Assembly (NCBI GenBank): GCA_937879825.1
Contig: CALFMQ010000310.1
Span: 1-6,990, forward strand
Reading direction: 5' to 3'
DNA: 6,990 nt
From: an uncultured Phycisphaerales bacterium
GTDB lineage: Bacteria > Planctomycetota > Phycisphaerae > Phycisphaerales > UBA1924
The notes below the pieces were generated by a model. It saw only the letters and a list, made by a program, of their open reading frames with translations, was not told the origin of the DNA and did not search any database. Position numbers and translations under genes: made by a program. This document shows, one piece after another, positions 1-6,877 of this stretch. Positions within the stretch are counted from its first letter, which is position 1; the number at the start of each line of letters is the position of its first letter.

Positions 1-2090
1 ACCTTGTCGCGCAGCAACACCGCGTGCTTGCGCACATCTGATGCGTGATCGGCAAAGAGCGCATGATCAAGCGTCCCGATGCACCGCTTGAGTCGGGATG
101 CAAGCTCAACGAACTCCTCAAGCGTTTCTCGCTGTTCCGTGCAGTCGATATCGAGCATTTCCGCCGATGCGACCGCCTCGGCAACATCCGACTGATGCCG
201 CATCGCCGCGGGGAGCACCAGTGTCCTGGCCATCGAAAGCAGCGTCTGGCCCTCGATCGTGATCTGCTTCACAAACTGCTCGAGGTAGATGTGGTGCCGG
301 GAGTCCAGCTCGGCCTTGGTGAGCACGCTCTGCTTCTTGAAGAGGTCCGCGACCTTCTTCTGCTTGAGAACATCAATCGAATCGACCGAGTTCTTTATGT
401 TGGGCAGGCCGCGTCTGGCGGCCTCGTCCTGCCAAGACTGGTCGTACCCGTCACCATTGAAAATCACCCGCTTGTGCTGCGACACGATGTCCTTGAGCAA
501 GGCTTCCACCGCGCTGTGCACCTTCGCGTCAGTCGGCGATTTGCCGATCGCCTTCTCGAGCGAAGTCGCGATGTGATCGAGCGAGTCGGCGACGATGGTG
601 TTCAGCACCGCCGCCGGCCACGCGACGGACTGAGAGGACCCGACCGCGCGGAACTCGAACTTATTCCCCGTGAAAGCAAACGGGCTGGTACGGTTGCGAT
701 CGCCGGCGTGCTTGGGGATCTGCGGGAGCGACATGGCGCCTAGATCGATTTTGCCGCCCTTCTTGGTCGAGGTCGCGCGCCCCTTCTCAAGCTGATCCAC
801 GATGTCCGAGAGCATATCGCCCAGGAAGATCGAAATGATCGCCGGCGGCGCCTCGTTGGCGCCCAGCCGATGGTCATTCCCCGCAGACGCCACGGACGCG
901 CGGAGCACATCCGCGTGCAGATCGACCGCGCGAATCACGGCGCAGAGGAACACCAGGAACTGCATATTCGAGTGCGTTTCGTCGCGTGGGTCGAGCAGAT
1001 TCGTGCCGGTATCCGTCGAGAGCGCCCAGTTGAGATGCTTGCCGGAGCCGTTCACTTTCGCAAACGGCTTCTCGTGCAGCAGACATTCGAGCGAGAACCG
1101 CGGCGCGACGCGTCGGAGCGTCTGCATCACGATCTGCTGATGATCGGCGGCAAGATTGGCGTTCTCGAACACCGGCGCGAACTCGAACTGCGCCGGGCTT
1201 ACTTCGTTGTGGCGGGTCTTGACGGGAACACCGAGGCGGTACAACTCGCGCTCGACCGCTGACATGAACGCCTGGACGCGCTCCGGAATCGCACCGAAGT
1301 AGTGATCCTCCAACTGCTGTTCCTTGGGAGCTCCAGCGCCGCAGAGCGTCCGGCCGCACATGTGCAGATCGGGGCGAGCCAGGAAGTAGCGACGATCGAT
1401 CAGGAAGTACTCCTGCTCGCACCCGCAGGTGGCGTAGACACGAGACACGCCCGTGTCGGTGCCGAAGATCTTCATGATGCGCAGCGCCTGGGTACTCACC
1501 GCATCCATCGAGCGCAGCAGGGGGGTCTTCTTGTCCAGTGCCTCGCCGGTGTAGGAGACGAATACCGTCGGGATCGTGAGCGTCACGCCCCCGCCGGAGC
1601 GGTGCAGGAACACCGGGCTGGTGGGGTCCCACGCCGTGTATCCCCGCGCCTCGAAGGTCGCTCGGAGGCCGCCCGAAGGAAAGCTCGATGCGTCCGGCTC
1701 CCCCTGCACCAGGGCCGATCCCGAGAACTCATAGATCGCCCCGCCGTGACCGTCGAGGGCCAGGAAGGAGTCGTGCTTCTCCGCGGTCGAGCCGGTCAGC
1801 GGCTGGAACCAGTGCGTGTAATGCGTCGCGCCGTGCTCCAGCGCCCAGTCCTTCATGGCATTGGCGACGGTGTCCGCCATCGCCGGGTCGAGCGGCTCCC
1901 CCAGGTGGAGTGTCCGCTGGATGGCGCGGTACACATGTTTGGGAAGGCGCGCCTGCATGGTGCGCTCGTTGAAGACATCGACGCCGAACTCCTCGATACC
2001 GCCCGGGCGGGCCAGGAAGTCCTGCTCCTCGCCCTCGTGCCAGCACGCGACCGCTTCGAGTGTGGACCGCCGAATCGATGCATCCGTCAT
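1..2090 (-). CDS. glnN: Glutamine synthetase type III (GlnN), C-terminus cut by window edge
   Basis: The enzyme makes glutamine from glutamate, ammonia and ATP in the cytoplasm and is a main entry point for nitrogen. Reading the minus strand from ATG at 2090 gives 696 codons without a stop, and the frame leaves the window at base 1. Family members are about 700-730 residues, so only a short C-terminal piece is missing. Visible landmarks are the type III N-terminal FGVDVFNER (35-43), GGLRATFEARGY (140-151), the metal-binding CGCEQEYF (222-229), HNEVSPAQFEFAP (294-306), NGSGKHLNW (347-355), RASVASAGNDHRLGANEAPP (397-416) and the RNRTSPFAFTGNKFEFRAVG stretch (465-484). This motif set is typical of type III rather than the shorter type I enzymes. 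The start is supported by GGGGAAG 8 nt upstream. The gene has its own 192-nt upstream spacer, so it is probably transcribed separately from trpA. No frameshift or missing motif is seen. Confidence 0.97.
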   Translation of the reverse strand, partial: MTDASIRRSTLEAVACWHEGEEQDFLARPGGIEEFGVDVFNERTMQARLPKHVYRAIQRTLHLGEPLDPAMADTVANAMKDWALEHGATHYTHWFQPLTGSTAEKHDSFLALDGHGGAIYEFSGSALVQGEPDASSFPSGGLRATFEARGYTAWDPTSPVFLHRSGGGVTLTIPTVFVSYTGEALDKKTPLLRSMDAVSTQALRIMKIFGTDTGVSRVYATCGCEQEYFLIDRRYFLARPDLHMCGRTLCGAGAPKEQQLEDHYFGAIPERVQAFMSAVERELYRLGVPVKTRHNEVSPAQFEFAPVFENANLAADHQQIVMQTLRRVAPRFSLECLLHEKPFAKVNGSGKHLNWALSTDTGTNLLDPRDETHSNMQFLVFLCAVIRAVDLHADVLRASVASAGNDHRLGANEAPPAIISIFLGDMLSDIVDQLEKGRATSTKKGGKIDLGAMSLPQIPKHAGDRNRTSPFAFTGNKFEFRAVGSSQSVAWPAAVLNTIVADSLDHIATSLEKAIGKSPTDAKVHSAVEALLKDIVSQHKRVIFNGDGYDQSWQDEAARRGLPNIKNSVDSIDVLKQKKVADLFKKQSVLTKAELDSRHHIYLEQFVKQITIEGQTLLSMARTLVLPAAMRHQSDVAEAVASAEMLDIDCTEQRETLEEFVELASRLKRCIGTLDHALFADHASDVRKHAVLLRDK

Positions 2091-2098
2091 GGTGATCA

Positions 2099-2105
2099 CT
2101 TCCCC
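2099..2105 (-). promoter_or_regulatory. Ribosome binding site of glnN
   Basis: GGGGAAG on the minus strand lies 8 nt before ATG 2090. It fixes the glnN start, since an in-frame GTG at 2099 would overlap this site and add nothing conserved. Confidence 0.6.
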
Positions 2106-2224
2106 AATAAGACCGACCGCGCCCGGAGGGACGCCTCTTGTGAGTCAGACCGCGAGGTTTCAGAATACGAGTGGTTGGCAGCCAGTAGTCCCGACGCCCG
2201 CGAGGACCGGGCATCAAGCAACGC

Positions 2225-2233
2225 AATATACCA
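2225..2233 (-). promoter_or_regulatory. Possible extended -10 promoter for glnN
   Basis: The minus strand reads TGGTATATT here, which fits an extended -10 element (TGn followed by TATAAT with one mismatch). It is the only AT-rich patch in the 192-nt spacer between trpA and glnN and would give a leader of roughly 125-130 nt. No convincing -35 hexamer is present 17-18 nt upstream. The rest of the spacer (2091-2282) shows no gene, no clear terminator and no recognised riboswitch. The call rests on sequence pattern only. Confidence 0.3.
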
Positions 2234-2282
2234 CATCTCGCGGAGGTGCAGCGGAAATGCCCCTACCAGCAGCCTCCAGACG

Positions 2283-3080
2283 CTAGCCGAGCCCCGCGGC
2301 CAACTCCCGCACGAATCGCCCCGCCTCCGCAGCAGGGTCCTTCGCCTCACCCATCCGCCCTACCAATGCCGAGCCGACGATCGCCGCATCCGCGTGCCTG
2401 ACAACTTCGCGCACCTGGACCGCATCGGATACTCCAAACCCGCATGCGATGGGCAGGTCACTCAGTTCCCGAATCGCCGCTACCCGTTCTGCCAGTCCGT
2501 CGCTCTTCAGCGCTGTCGCCGTTCCCGTGATCCCAACGCGTGCCATCAGGTACACGAATCCCCGGCAACGACTCACAACTTCCTTCAGCCGGTCCCCGAC
2601 CGTCGTGGGCGCGATCAGCATCGAGAGCGACGCATCCTGCGCATCGCAAGCGCGCACCAGTTCATCGCTCTCTTCTGGCGGAACATCCGGGAAGATGAAC
2701 CCGTCAAAGCCCGCTTCGCACGCCCGCCCGATGAACCCCCGCGCACCACCGCCGCCCATCCGGTACACGATCGAGTACGACACCATCGCGATGAGCCCCG
2801 CCTCGGTTTCGCCCCGCACCGATCGCACCATATCGAACACCCCATTGGGCGTGACGCCTCGTTCCAGCGCGGCGTGCATCGCGCCGGCGATCACCGGCCC
2901 GTCGGCGATCGGATCCGAGAACGGAACTCCGATCTCGATCACACTCGCCCCCGATGCCGCGCATGCCAGGATTGCCCCGCGCGTCTCTTCGAGTGAGGGG
3001 TGCCCGGCGCATAGGAACGGCATCAGCGCCTTGCGTTTCTCGGCCCGCAGACTCGTGAATATCGTGTCGATCCGTCCCAT
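2283..3080 (-). CDS. trpA: Tryptophan synthase alpha chain
   Basis: TrpA cleaves indole-3-glycerol phosphate to indole and glyceraldehyde-3-phosphate, and indole then passes to TrpB. The protein is 265 residues, the usual size for this TIM-barrel family. The signature EIGVPFSDPIADGP spans 49-62 and places the two catalytic acids at E49 and D60, the same numbers as in the Salmonella enzyme. FPDVPPEE (130-137), GFGVSD (214-219) and VGSALV (235-240) are the expected later strands and phosphate-binding loops. In the loop usually written SRxGVTG the serine is alanine (ARVGITG, 180-186), a mild change. ATG 3080 is supported by GAGGAG 8 nt upstream. The gene follows the MazG-like gene by 17 nt, with no trpB, trpF or trpC next to it in this window, and it is the last gene of the close-packed run. 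Confidence 0.97.
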   Translation of the reverse strand: MGRIDTIFTSLRAEKRKALMPFLCAGHPSLEETRGAILACAASGASVIEIGVPFSDPIADGPVIAGAMHAALERGVTPNGVFDMVRSVRGETEAGLIAMVSYSIVYRMGGGGARGFIGRACEAGFDGFIFPDVPPEESDELVRACDAQDASLSMLIAPTTVGDRLKEVVSRCRGFVYLMARVGITGTATALKSDGLAERVAAIRELSDLPIACGFGVSDAVQVREVVRHADAAIVGSALVGRMGEAKDPAAEAGRFVRELAAGLG

Positions 3081-3088
3081 CCGTGGAA

Positions 3089-3094
3089 CTCCTC
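3089..3094 (-). promoter_or_regulatory. Ribosome binding site of trpA
   Basis: GAGGAG on the minus strand lies 8 nt before ATG 3080, in the 17-nt gap after the MazG-like stop codon. It is the strongest Shine-Dalgarno match in the lower half of the gene run. The two genes just before it have none. Confidence 0.65.
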
Positions 3095-3097
3095 GGG

Positions 3098-3418
3098 TCA
3101 GTCCTTGACGCCTTCGACGCGCCCTTCCTCGGTGTACTTCCTGAGCGCATCAGCAACATCAACACCATTCACATTCGCCAGTGTCATCAACCACGCGATC
3201 ACATCGGCGAACTCTTCCGCCAGATTCTCGCGGTCATCGGAAGAGGGAGGCGGTGACTTGTCCGGTGCGCAATCCTGCAGAGCGGTGGCGAGCTCGCCGA
3301 CCTCCTCGATCAGCCACATAAAAGTCCCCGGAGTGCCACGGGCGGAGTCGGTCTTGAAGTACCGCGCCCGGATGAGTTCCTGGAACGCGCGCACGGTGAT
3401 GTCACCCTTGTCAGCCAT
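3098..3418 (-). CDS. MazG-like nucleotide pyrophosphohydrolase
   Basis: This is a 106-residue all-alpha protein of the MazG-like NTP pyrophosphohydrolase family, which splits nucleoside triphosphates to monophosphate and pyrophosphate. The two magnesium-binding motifs are present: EEVGE (38-42, EExxE) and EFAD (69-72, ExxD), the second inside ENLAEEFADVIAWL. They are separated by a hydrophilic loop rich in D, P and S (52-62). The length fits single-domain members used in nucleotide pool clean-up, not the two-domain MazG of E. coli. The substrate cannot be told from sequence; a HisE-type phosphoribosyl-ATP role is structurally related but less likely from the motifs. The gene begins 12 nt after the BFD-like gene and ends 17 nt before trpA. 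No good ribosome binding site precedes ATG 3418, so translation may depend on the gene upstream. Confidence 0.88.
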   Translation of the reverse strand: MADKGDITVRAFQELIRARYFKTDSARGTPGTFMWLIEEVGELATALQDCAPDKSPPPSSDDRENLAEEFADVIAWLMTLANVNGVDVADALRKYTEEGRVEGVKD

Positions 3419-3430
3419 GGACAGAGCGTA

Positions 3431-3688
3431 TCACGTCGGGGCGTTCTCCCGCGACGCCAGACCCGCATCCGGGTCCGCCTGCCATGCCCGCGCCAGATCT
3501 CGCCCGCGAAGGATCGGGATTGACTCGGCGCCGGTCGCCAAGGCGAGACGGCAATACGGCTGACACATGCCGCATCCCGAGCCGCATCCGGTTCGATCGC
3601 GGATCTCCGCAAACGTCAGCCCTTGCTCGCGGAGTTCGAGCATCTCCGCGAACGACACATTGAGGCACACGCACCGATCAACACTCAT
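3431..3688 (-). CDS. BFD-like [2Fe-2S] protein
   Basis: This is an 85-residue protein with an N-terminal BFD-type [2Fe-2S] domain (about 3-55). Cysteines C6 and C8 form the CxC pair and C39 and C42 the CxxC pair (GCGMC), as in bacterioferritin-associated ferredoxin and the matching domain of nitrite reductases. The segment between them, EMLELREQGLTFAEIRDRTG, is the expected helical part. Two more cysteines, C35 and C46, flank the second pair. Residues 56-85 form an extra tail (SIPILRGRDLARAWQADP and onward) of unknown role. The family moves electrons or helps release iron from bacterioferritin, but no bacterioferritin is seen here. The gene starts 3 nt after the stop of the pseudopilin-like gene and has no clear ribosome binding site, which suggests coupled translation. 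Confidence 0.85.
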   Translation of the reverse strand: MSVDRCVCLNVSFAEMLELREQGLTFAEIRDRTGCGSGCGMCQPYCRLALATGAESIPILRGRDLARAWQADPDAGLASRENAPT

Positions 3689-3691
3689 GCA

Positions 3692-4492
3692 CTATTCGTA
3701 ATCGAACTGCCGGTTGTCTTCCACCTCACCGAACCATCCAAGACCAAATGCTCCGGGATCGAGCGGATACACGCCGCTGGACTCGGTGTGCGACATCTCC
3801 TCGCCCGAGACATGCCCGTCGAGCCACACCACATTCGACTTTCCGGCATGCCTGAACTGGATACTGGGGTCCGGGCGGTATCCGAAGAACTCCGGCCAAT
3901 GCGGGGGCTCGATGAAGGAATACTCGATGACCTGATCGGTCGCCAGGGCGGCATCGGCAAACCCCGCCGTCCCCGAGCCATCTGCGAAGTCCGAGTTTCG
4001 TGAACCCGTCACAGTGGATCGCACGGCCCAGGTGTTCGCGGCAATCCGCCTACGCACCGTCCCCACGAACGCGTTGTTGTATCCATATCCGCCGGCCGAT
4101 CGCTCGAAGCCAACGCCCTCGCTCGGTACGAATGCGGGACAGGCGCGGATCCTTCGGCTCAATGCCGAAGTATCCAGATACTCGGTGATCGGCGCTCGTT
4201 CCGCGTCGAAAGCTTCATTTGTGGTGTTACGCGACCCGTGCCATCGGTGAAGGTTGACACCTTCGCTCACGGTCACCGATTGGATATCGATGGCCCCCGC
4301 GACATACCGGCCCGCGAAATCATTCGCGTAAAGTTCATTGGCGAGTTGTAGCTGCCTGCAGTTGGACCCGCACACCGCGGCGTGCGCCCGCGCCCGCGCT
4401 CCGCCGACCGCCGGCACGAGCATCCCGATGAGCAGAGCGATCACCGCGATCACCACCAGGAGTTCAATCAGGGTGAATCCACGCGTTCTCAT
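3692..4492 (-). CDS. Pseudopilin-like protein with N-terminal cleavage/methylation and H-X9-DG motifs
   Basis: This is a 266-residue envelope protein of the planctomycete/verrucomicrobial prepilin-like class. A short basic leader MRTRG is followed by FTLIELLVVIAVIALLIGML (6-25): cleavage by prepilin peptidase is expected between G5 and F6, with the conserved glutamate at E10, position +5 of the mature protein. The hydrophobic helix is the membrane and assembly segment. Near the C-terminus, FRHAGKSNVVWLDGHV contains H215 followed nine residues later by DG (225-226), the H-X9-DG signature. Two early cysteines (C41, C45) and C118 may form disulfides. The reading frame could extend upstream to 4606, but ATG 4492 is right because it opens the leader peptide, has GAGGAT upstream, and overlaps the preceding stop in an ATGA. 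These proteins are linked to type II secretion or pilus-like fibres; the exact role is unknown. Confidence 0.93.
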   Translation of the reverse strand: MRTRGFTLIELLVVIAVIALLIGMLVPAVGGARARAHAAVCGSNCRQLQLANELYANDFAGRYVAGAIDIQSVTVSEGVNLHRWHGSRNTTNEAFDAERAPITEYLDTSALSRRIRACPAFVPSEGVGFERSAGGYGYNNAFVGTVRRRIAANTWAVRSTVTGSRNSDFADGSGTAGFADAALATDQVIEYSFIEPPHWPEFFGYRPDPSIQFRHAGKSNVVWLDGHVSGEEMSHTESSGVYPLDPGAFGLGWFGEVEDNRQFDYE

Positions 4493-5598
4493 GGCGTCGC
4501 CATATCCTCGATCTCGCCCGCGCGGACGCACAGTTCCAGAAGGTCCGCATCCGCAGCGTCGATCACCTGCTCCCCTGTGAAGTCCATTCCCGACGACGCA
4601 TGCCACGCGTAGAGGTCTTCGATGTCCACGCCCGGCGTCGCGTCCACCTCAAAGAACGAGTCATCCGGGATCGCATCACTCACCCCGCCGATCTCGGTGC
4701 TGAGTTCCCCCAGCGGCCCTGCGATGAAGTTCACGGCCGTGGAGACCCGCAGGAAGTCAAAGCCGTCCAGTCGCGCGGGCAAGCCGTCGGCCGGGTCCAC
4801 GGCCCAGCGGATGTCAAAGGCATCACCGCCGCATGAGCCGGCGTCGACGCCGACGACGAACGGATTGTCCGCGATCGTGTAGAACGCCGCCGGGTCCATC
4901 GCGGGGGACTCGACGACATCGTCCGCATCCGTGTCCCCGAGTTTCAGCACGGGCGTGCAGTCGGCGTACCCGAAAAACCCTTCAAGCGTCGCGCCGGCGC
5001 CGTTCGGGTTCACGACCACGAGCGCCTCGAACAGCGACGGCAGGCGATACCCGATCGTCAGCCACGTGCCCGACATGCCGGGCGGAATCCAAGCCGGGTT
5101 GTTGGGCGGATTCGCCGAGTTCCCGATGTTGTCGTCCCATGTCTGCGACCGGATATCGTCCGCCGGGATAACCGACAGGTGCGAGCCGGGGATCACGAAC
5201 CACGGGTCGTCCGCGACGCCGTTCCCGTTCTCGTCGCGTGAAATCTCGATGACGGCGGCCTCCGCGAACCGCCGGCTCACGTCACCGCCCGAATAGATTG
5301 GGTTGCCGAAAACGATCGCGTCAAGCCCGTACGGGTTGCACGGGTCGTCCCAGACTGTTTCATCGAAGCGGAGTGTGATGGACCCCGCAAACCCTCCGAG
5401 CGTGACAACTTTCGTCGTGTCCTGATTGAAGAGGCCGCCTCCCGCCGGTGCCCCCATCGCGCGCATCGGGTCATTGAACACCGGGTTCTGCACGAACTGC
5501 CCGGGGGCGGGGTCGTACATGATGACCGCATCAGCGAACGGGTCGGCATTCGCAGTCGCCGCGAGCGCAACCATCATTAGCGCAAGAGCCGAGTTCAT
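4489..5598 (-). CDS. Secreted surface protein with DENGNG domain and dockerin-like tail; candidate B12-capture protein
   Basis: This is a 369-residue secreted protein. Residues 1-18 form a signal peptide ending in the ANA/DP cleavage site. The main domain (about 22-310) shows, in order, APGQF (31-35), VVTLGGFAGSITLRFD (64-79), DAIVFGNPI (93-101), DENGNGVADDPWF (122-134), WDDNIGNS (154-161), GGDAFDIRWAVD (257-268) and RLDGFDFLRVSTAVN followed by GELSTEIGGV (276-306). From memory, the same motif order occurs in the 'cell surface protein' family next to btuB and btuG in Bacteroidetes B12 loci; no search was run. DENGNG and GDTDADDVVE (221-230) look like calcium-binding loops. Residues 338-355 resemble one dockerin or EF-hand repeat. 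ATG 5598 was chosen over 5625 because it opens the signal peptide, has GGAG 6 nt upstream and overlaps the previous stop. It has no membrane anchor of its own. Confidence 0.82.
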   Translation of the reverse strand: MNSALALMMVALAATANADPFADAVIMYDPAPGQFVQNPVFNDPMRAMGAPAGGGLFNQDTTKVVTLGGFAGSITLRFDETVWDDPCNPYGLDAIVFGNPIYSGGDVSRRFAEAAVIEISRDENGNGVADDPWFVIPGSHLSVIPADDIRSQTWDDNIGNSANPPNNPAWIPPGMSGTWLTIGYRLPSLFEALVVVNPNGAGATLEGFFGYADCTPVLKLGDTDADDVVESPAMDPAAFYTIADNPFVVGVDAGSCGGDAFDIRWAVDPADGLPARLDGFDFLRVSTAVNFIAGPLGELSTEIGGVSDAIPDDSFFEVDATPGVDIEDLYAWHASSGMDFTGEQVIDAADADLLELCVRAGEIEDMATP

Positions 5599-6707
5599 AC
5601 CCGGCTCCGCCGACACGCGGAACACGCCATCGCTACGAGGCCGATCGATACGAGCGGGGGGGCCGGAACCGTCGCGTACCAGGTGCTGATGCCTGTGCCG
5701 AAGTCATTGTCGATGACGATCAACTCGCCCGTGACCTCGTTGTACGCCGTGACAAAGAATCCGAACCCGTTCCCGAGCGGATCGAGCATCCTCAGGTCAT
5801 TGAAATCATCCCGGTCGATCGGTGAACCGCGCCACGCGTCCCCGATCGCTCCGGCACTGATGACGCCCGCGTAGCCACCGTCGAACTCGGCACCGAAGTC
5901 ACCCCCGCCAACAATGAGATTGCCCGCGTTATCGAAGCCGAGAGACACGCCCGAGAGCACATCGCCGATGAAGACCCCGCCCGACTCGAAGTCTGCAGCA
6001 CCACCCACCCACGCATTCGCCTCAAACGCGCGGATGTGCCCCGTGTCGCTCCCGCCTCCGACCGTGTCGAACCCATTGGCGGTGTAGAGCCGTCCCGTCG
6101 AGTCAAAAGCCACGCTCGACGACCCGCCGCCGATGTTCGTGATGATCGTGGGGTTCACCGGCGAGCCGACCGGCGAGTCAACGTCCAGAAGCGACACCGC
6201 GCTCGTGAAGCCCGACGAGCCGTAGTTGATCGCCAACTCGTTGCCGTTCCGCCATGCGGCGTCGTAGTGCGGCACATCGAAATACCGCGTATTGACGCTC
6301 GTCAGCACGGATGGCGAGCCGATCGAGCCCAGAGCGCCCGCATCAAACACCGCGAGCGGCTTGCCAAAGCCCAGCCCCACCGCGATCTGCGACCCGTCGG
6401 GCGATACGCGCACAAACGCCGGGTCCACACTCCCGCCGGAGTACGCCGAGTCAAGCGACGCGACCGCCCGGAAGTCGCGCGAACCGACCGCGGTCTCCAC
6501 GAACACCGTGTTGCCCGTCACCGCGAGCATCCGCCCGTCGGCGAGGTTATCGCCAAGGGTTCCGAATGACCCGACGGCACCGAACGGTGGGGGCGTGAAC
6601 GAATCGAACGATGCTCCGTACGTCGAGAATGCCGAGCCGCGCGCGTGCGATCCGATCGAGGCCGCGAAAACAGCGCACCCCATGAGACACAACCGTGAAC
6701 AATCCAT
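5595..6707 (-). CDS. Propeller-like secreted surface protein with PEP-CTERM-like sorting tail
   Basis: This is a 370-residue exported protein directly downstream of the B12 riboswitch. Residues 1 to about 25 form a signal peptide. The body is beta-rich with recurring blade-like units, for example FVRVSPDGSQIAVGLG (98-113), VAFDSTGRLYTANGF (199-213) and VSLGFDNAGNLIVGGGDFG (254-272), which suggest a beta-propeller of the YVTN/NHL/WD40 sort. The end is a three-part sorting signal: VPAP (347-350), a hydrophobic stretch to about 363, then basic RRSRV. This is a VPAP variant of PEP-CTERM and predicts surface anchoring or release by exosortase. The frame is open to 6875, but ATG 6707 starts the signal peptide and the longer part would be coded inside the riboswitch leader. 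The ligand is unknown. The riboswitch and the next gene point to corrinoid binding, as in Bacteroides BtuG, which is also a propeller, but that is inference. Confidence 0.82.
   Translation of the reverse strand: MDCSRLCLMGCAVFAASIGSHARGSAFSTYGASFDSFTPPPFGAVGSFGTLGDNLADGRMLAVTGNTVFVETAVGSRDFRAVASLDSAYSGGSVDPAFVRVSPDGSQIAVGLGFGKPLAVFDAGALGSIGSPSVLTSVNTRYFDVPHYDAAWRNGNELAINYGSSGFTSAVSLLDVDSPVGSPVNPTIITNIGGGSSSVAFDSTGRLYTANGFDTVGGGSDTGHIRAFEANAWVGGAADFESGGVFIGDVLSGVSLGFDNAGNLIVGGGDFGAEFDGGYAGVISAGAIGDAWRGSPIDRDDFNDLRMLDPLGNGFGFFVTAYNEVTGELIVIDNDFGTGISTWYATVPAPPLVSIGLVAMACSACRRSRV
5605..5608 (-). promoter_or_regulatory. Ribosome binding site deciding the start at 5598
   Basis: GGAG on the minus strand lies 6 nt before ATG 5598, inside the codons for the C-terminal arginine-rich tail of the preceding gene. 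It supports starting at the signal peptide and not at the in-frame ATG 5625. Confidence 0.55.
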
Positions 6708-6717
6708 GCTCCATCGA

Positions 6718-6723
6718 CCTTCC
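6718..6723 (-). promoter_or_regulatory. Likely ribosome binding site of the first riboswitch-controlled gene
   Basis: GGAAGG on the minus strand ends 10 nt before ATG 6707, a slightly long spacing. A perfect 6-bp hairpin (6748-6730) ends 6 nt before it, so leader folding could affect ribosome access. Confidence 0.45.
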
Positions 6724-6729
6724 GAGTTC

Positions 6730-6877
6730 GATCTGTGACGCGCAGATCGGCTCCCGCGCGACAAATACCCCACGCGGATCGGTCTGAGTTGCTGCTGGGC
6801 GGCATAACCCGGCGGGAGCGCGCGGGCGTCCGACCGGCAGCCCGAGTCCGCGCGGGCTCCAAGTCCAATCGTCAATC
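6730..6877 (-). promoter_or_regulatory. Leader between riboswitch and first gene, possible expression platform
   Basis: This non-coding leader can form several perfect short helices: AGCCCG with CGGGCT (6858-6853 and 6844-6839), a long-range GCTCCCGC with GCGGGAGC (6819-6812 and 6757-6750), and GATCTG with CAGATC (6748-6743 and 6735-6730, 7-nt loop). No hairpin is followed by a U-run, so a classical intrinsic terminator is not visible. Control at translation start or by Rho would fit better. The pairings were found by eye and not tested by folding. Confidence 0.4.

Noticed and set aside
45..743. A 232-codon open frame on the plus strand near the left edge
   Set aside because: It is antisense to the conserved C-terminal half of type III glutamine synthetase and shows no recognisable domain.
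2213..2236. Sigma-54-like promoter (GG then GC) before glnN, attractive for a nitrogen gene
   Set aside because: The minus strand has TGG and TTGC, but the GG and GC pairs are 11 nt apart where the required spacing is 10, and the CAC of the -24 box is missing.
2242..2277. Possible terminator after trpA (GGAGG with CCTCC)
   Set aside because: The stem is only 5 bp with a 26-nt loop and mismatches beyond it, and no U-run follows.
1302..2996. A 564-codon open frame on the plus strand
   Set aside because: It lies antisense to glnN and trpA, whose conserved motifs prove the minus-strand reading. Its product is arginine-, histidine- and proline-rich without domains, as expected for a shadow in GC-rich DNA.
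4489..5625. Start at ATG 5625 for the secreted protein
   Set aside because: It would place nine extra residues before a well-formed signal peptide. ATG 5598 has a ribosome site and the ATGA overlap.
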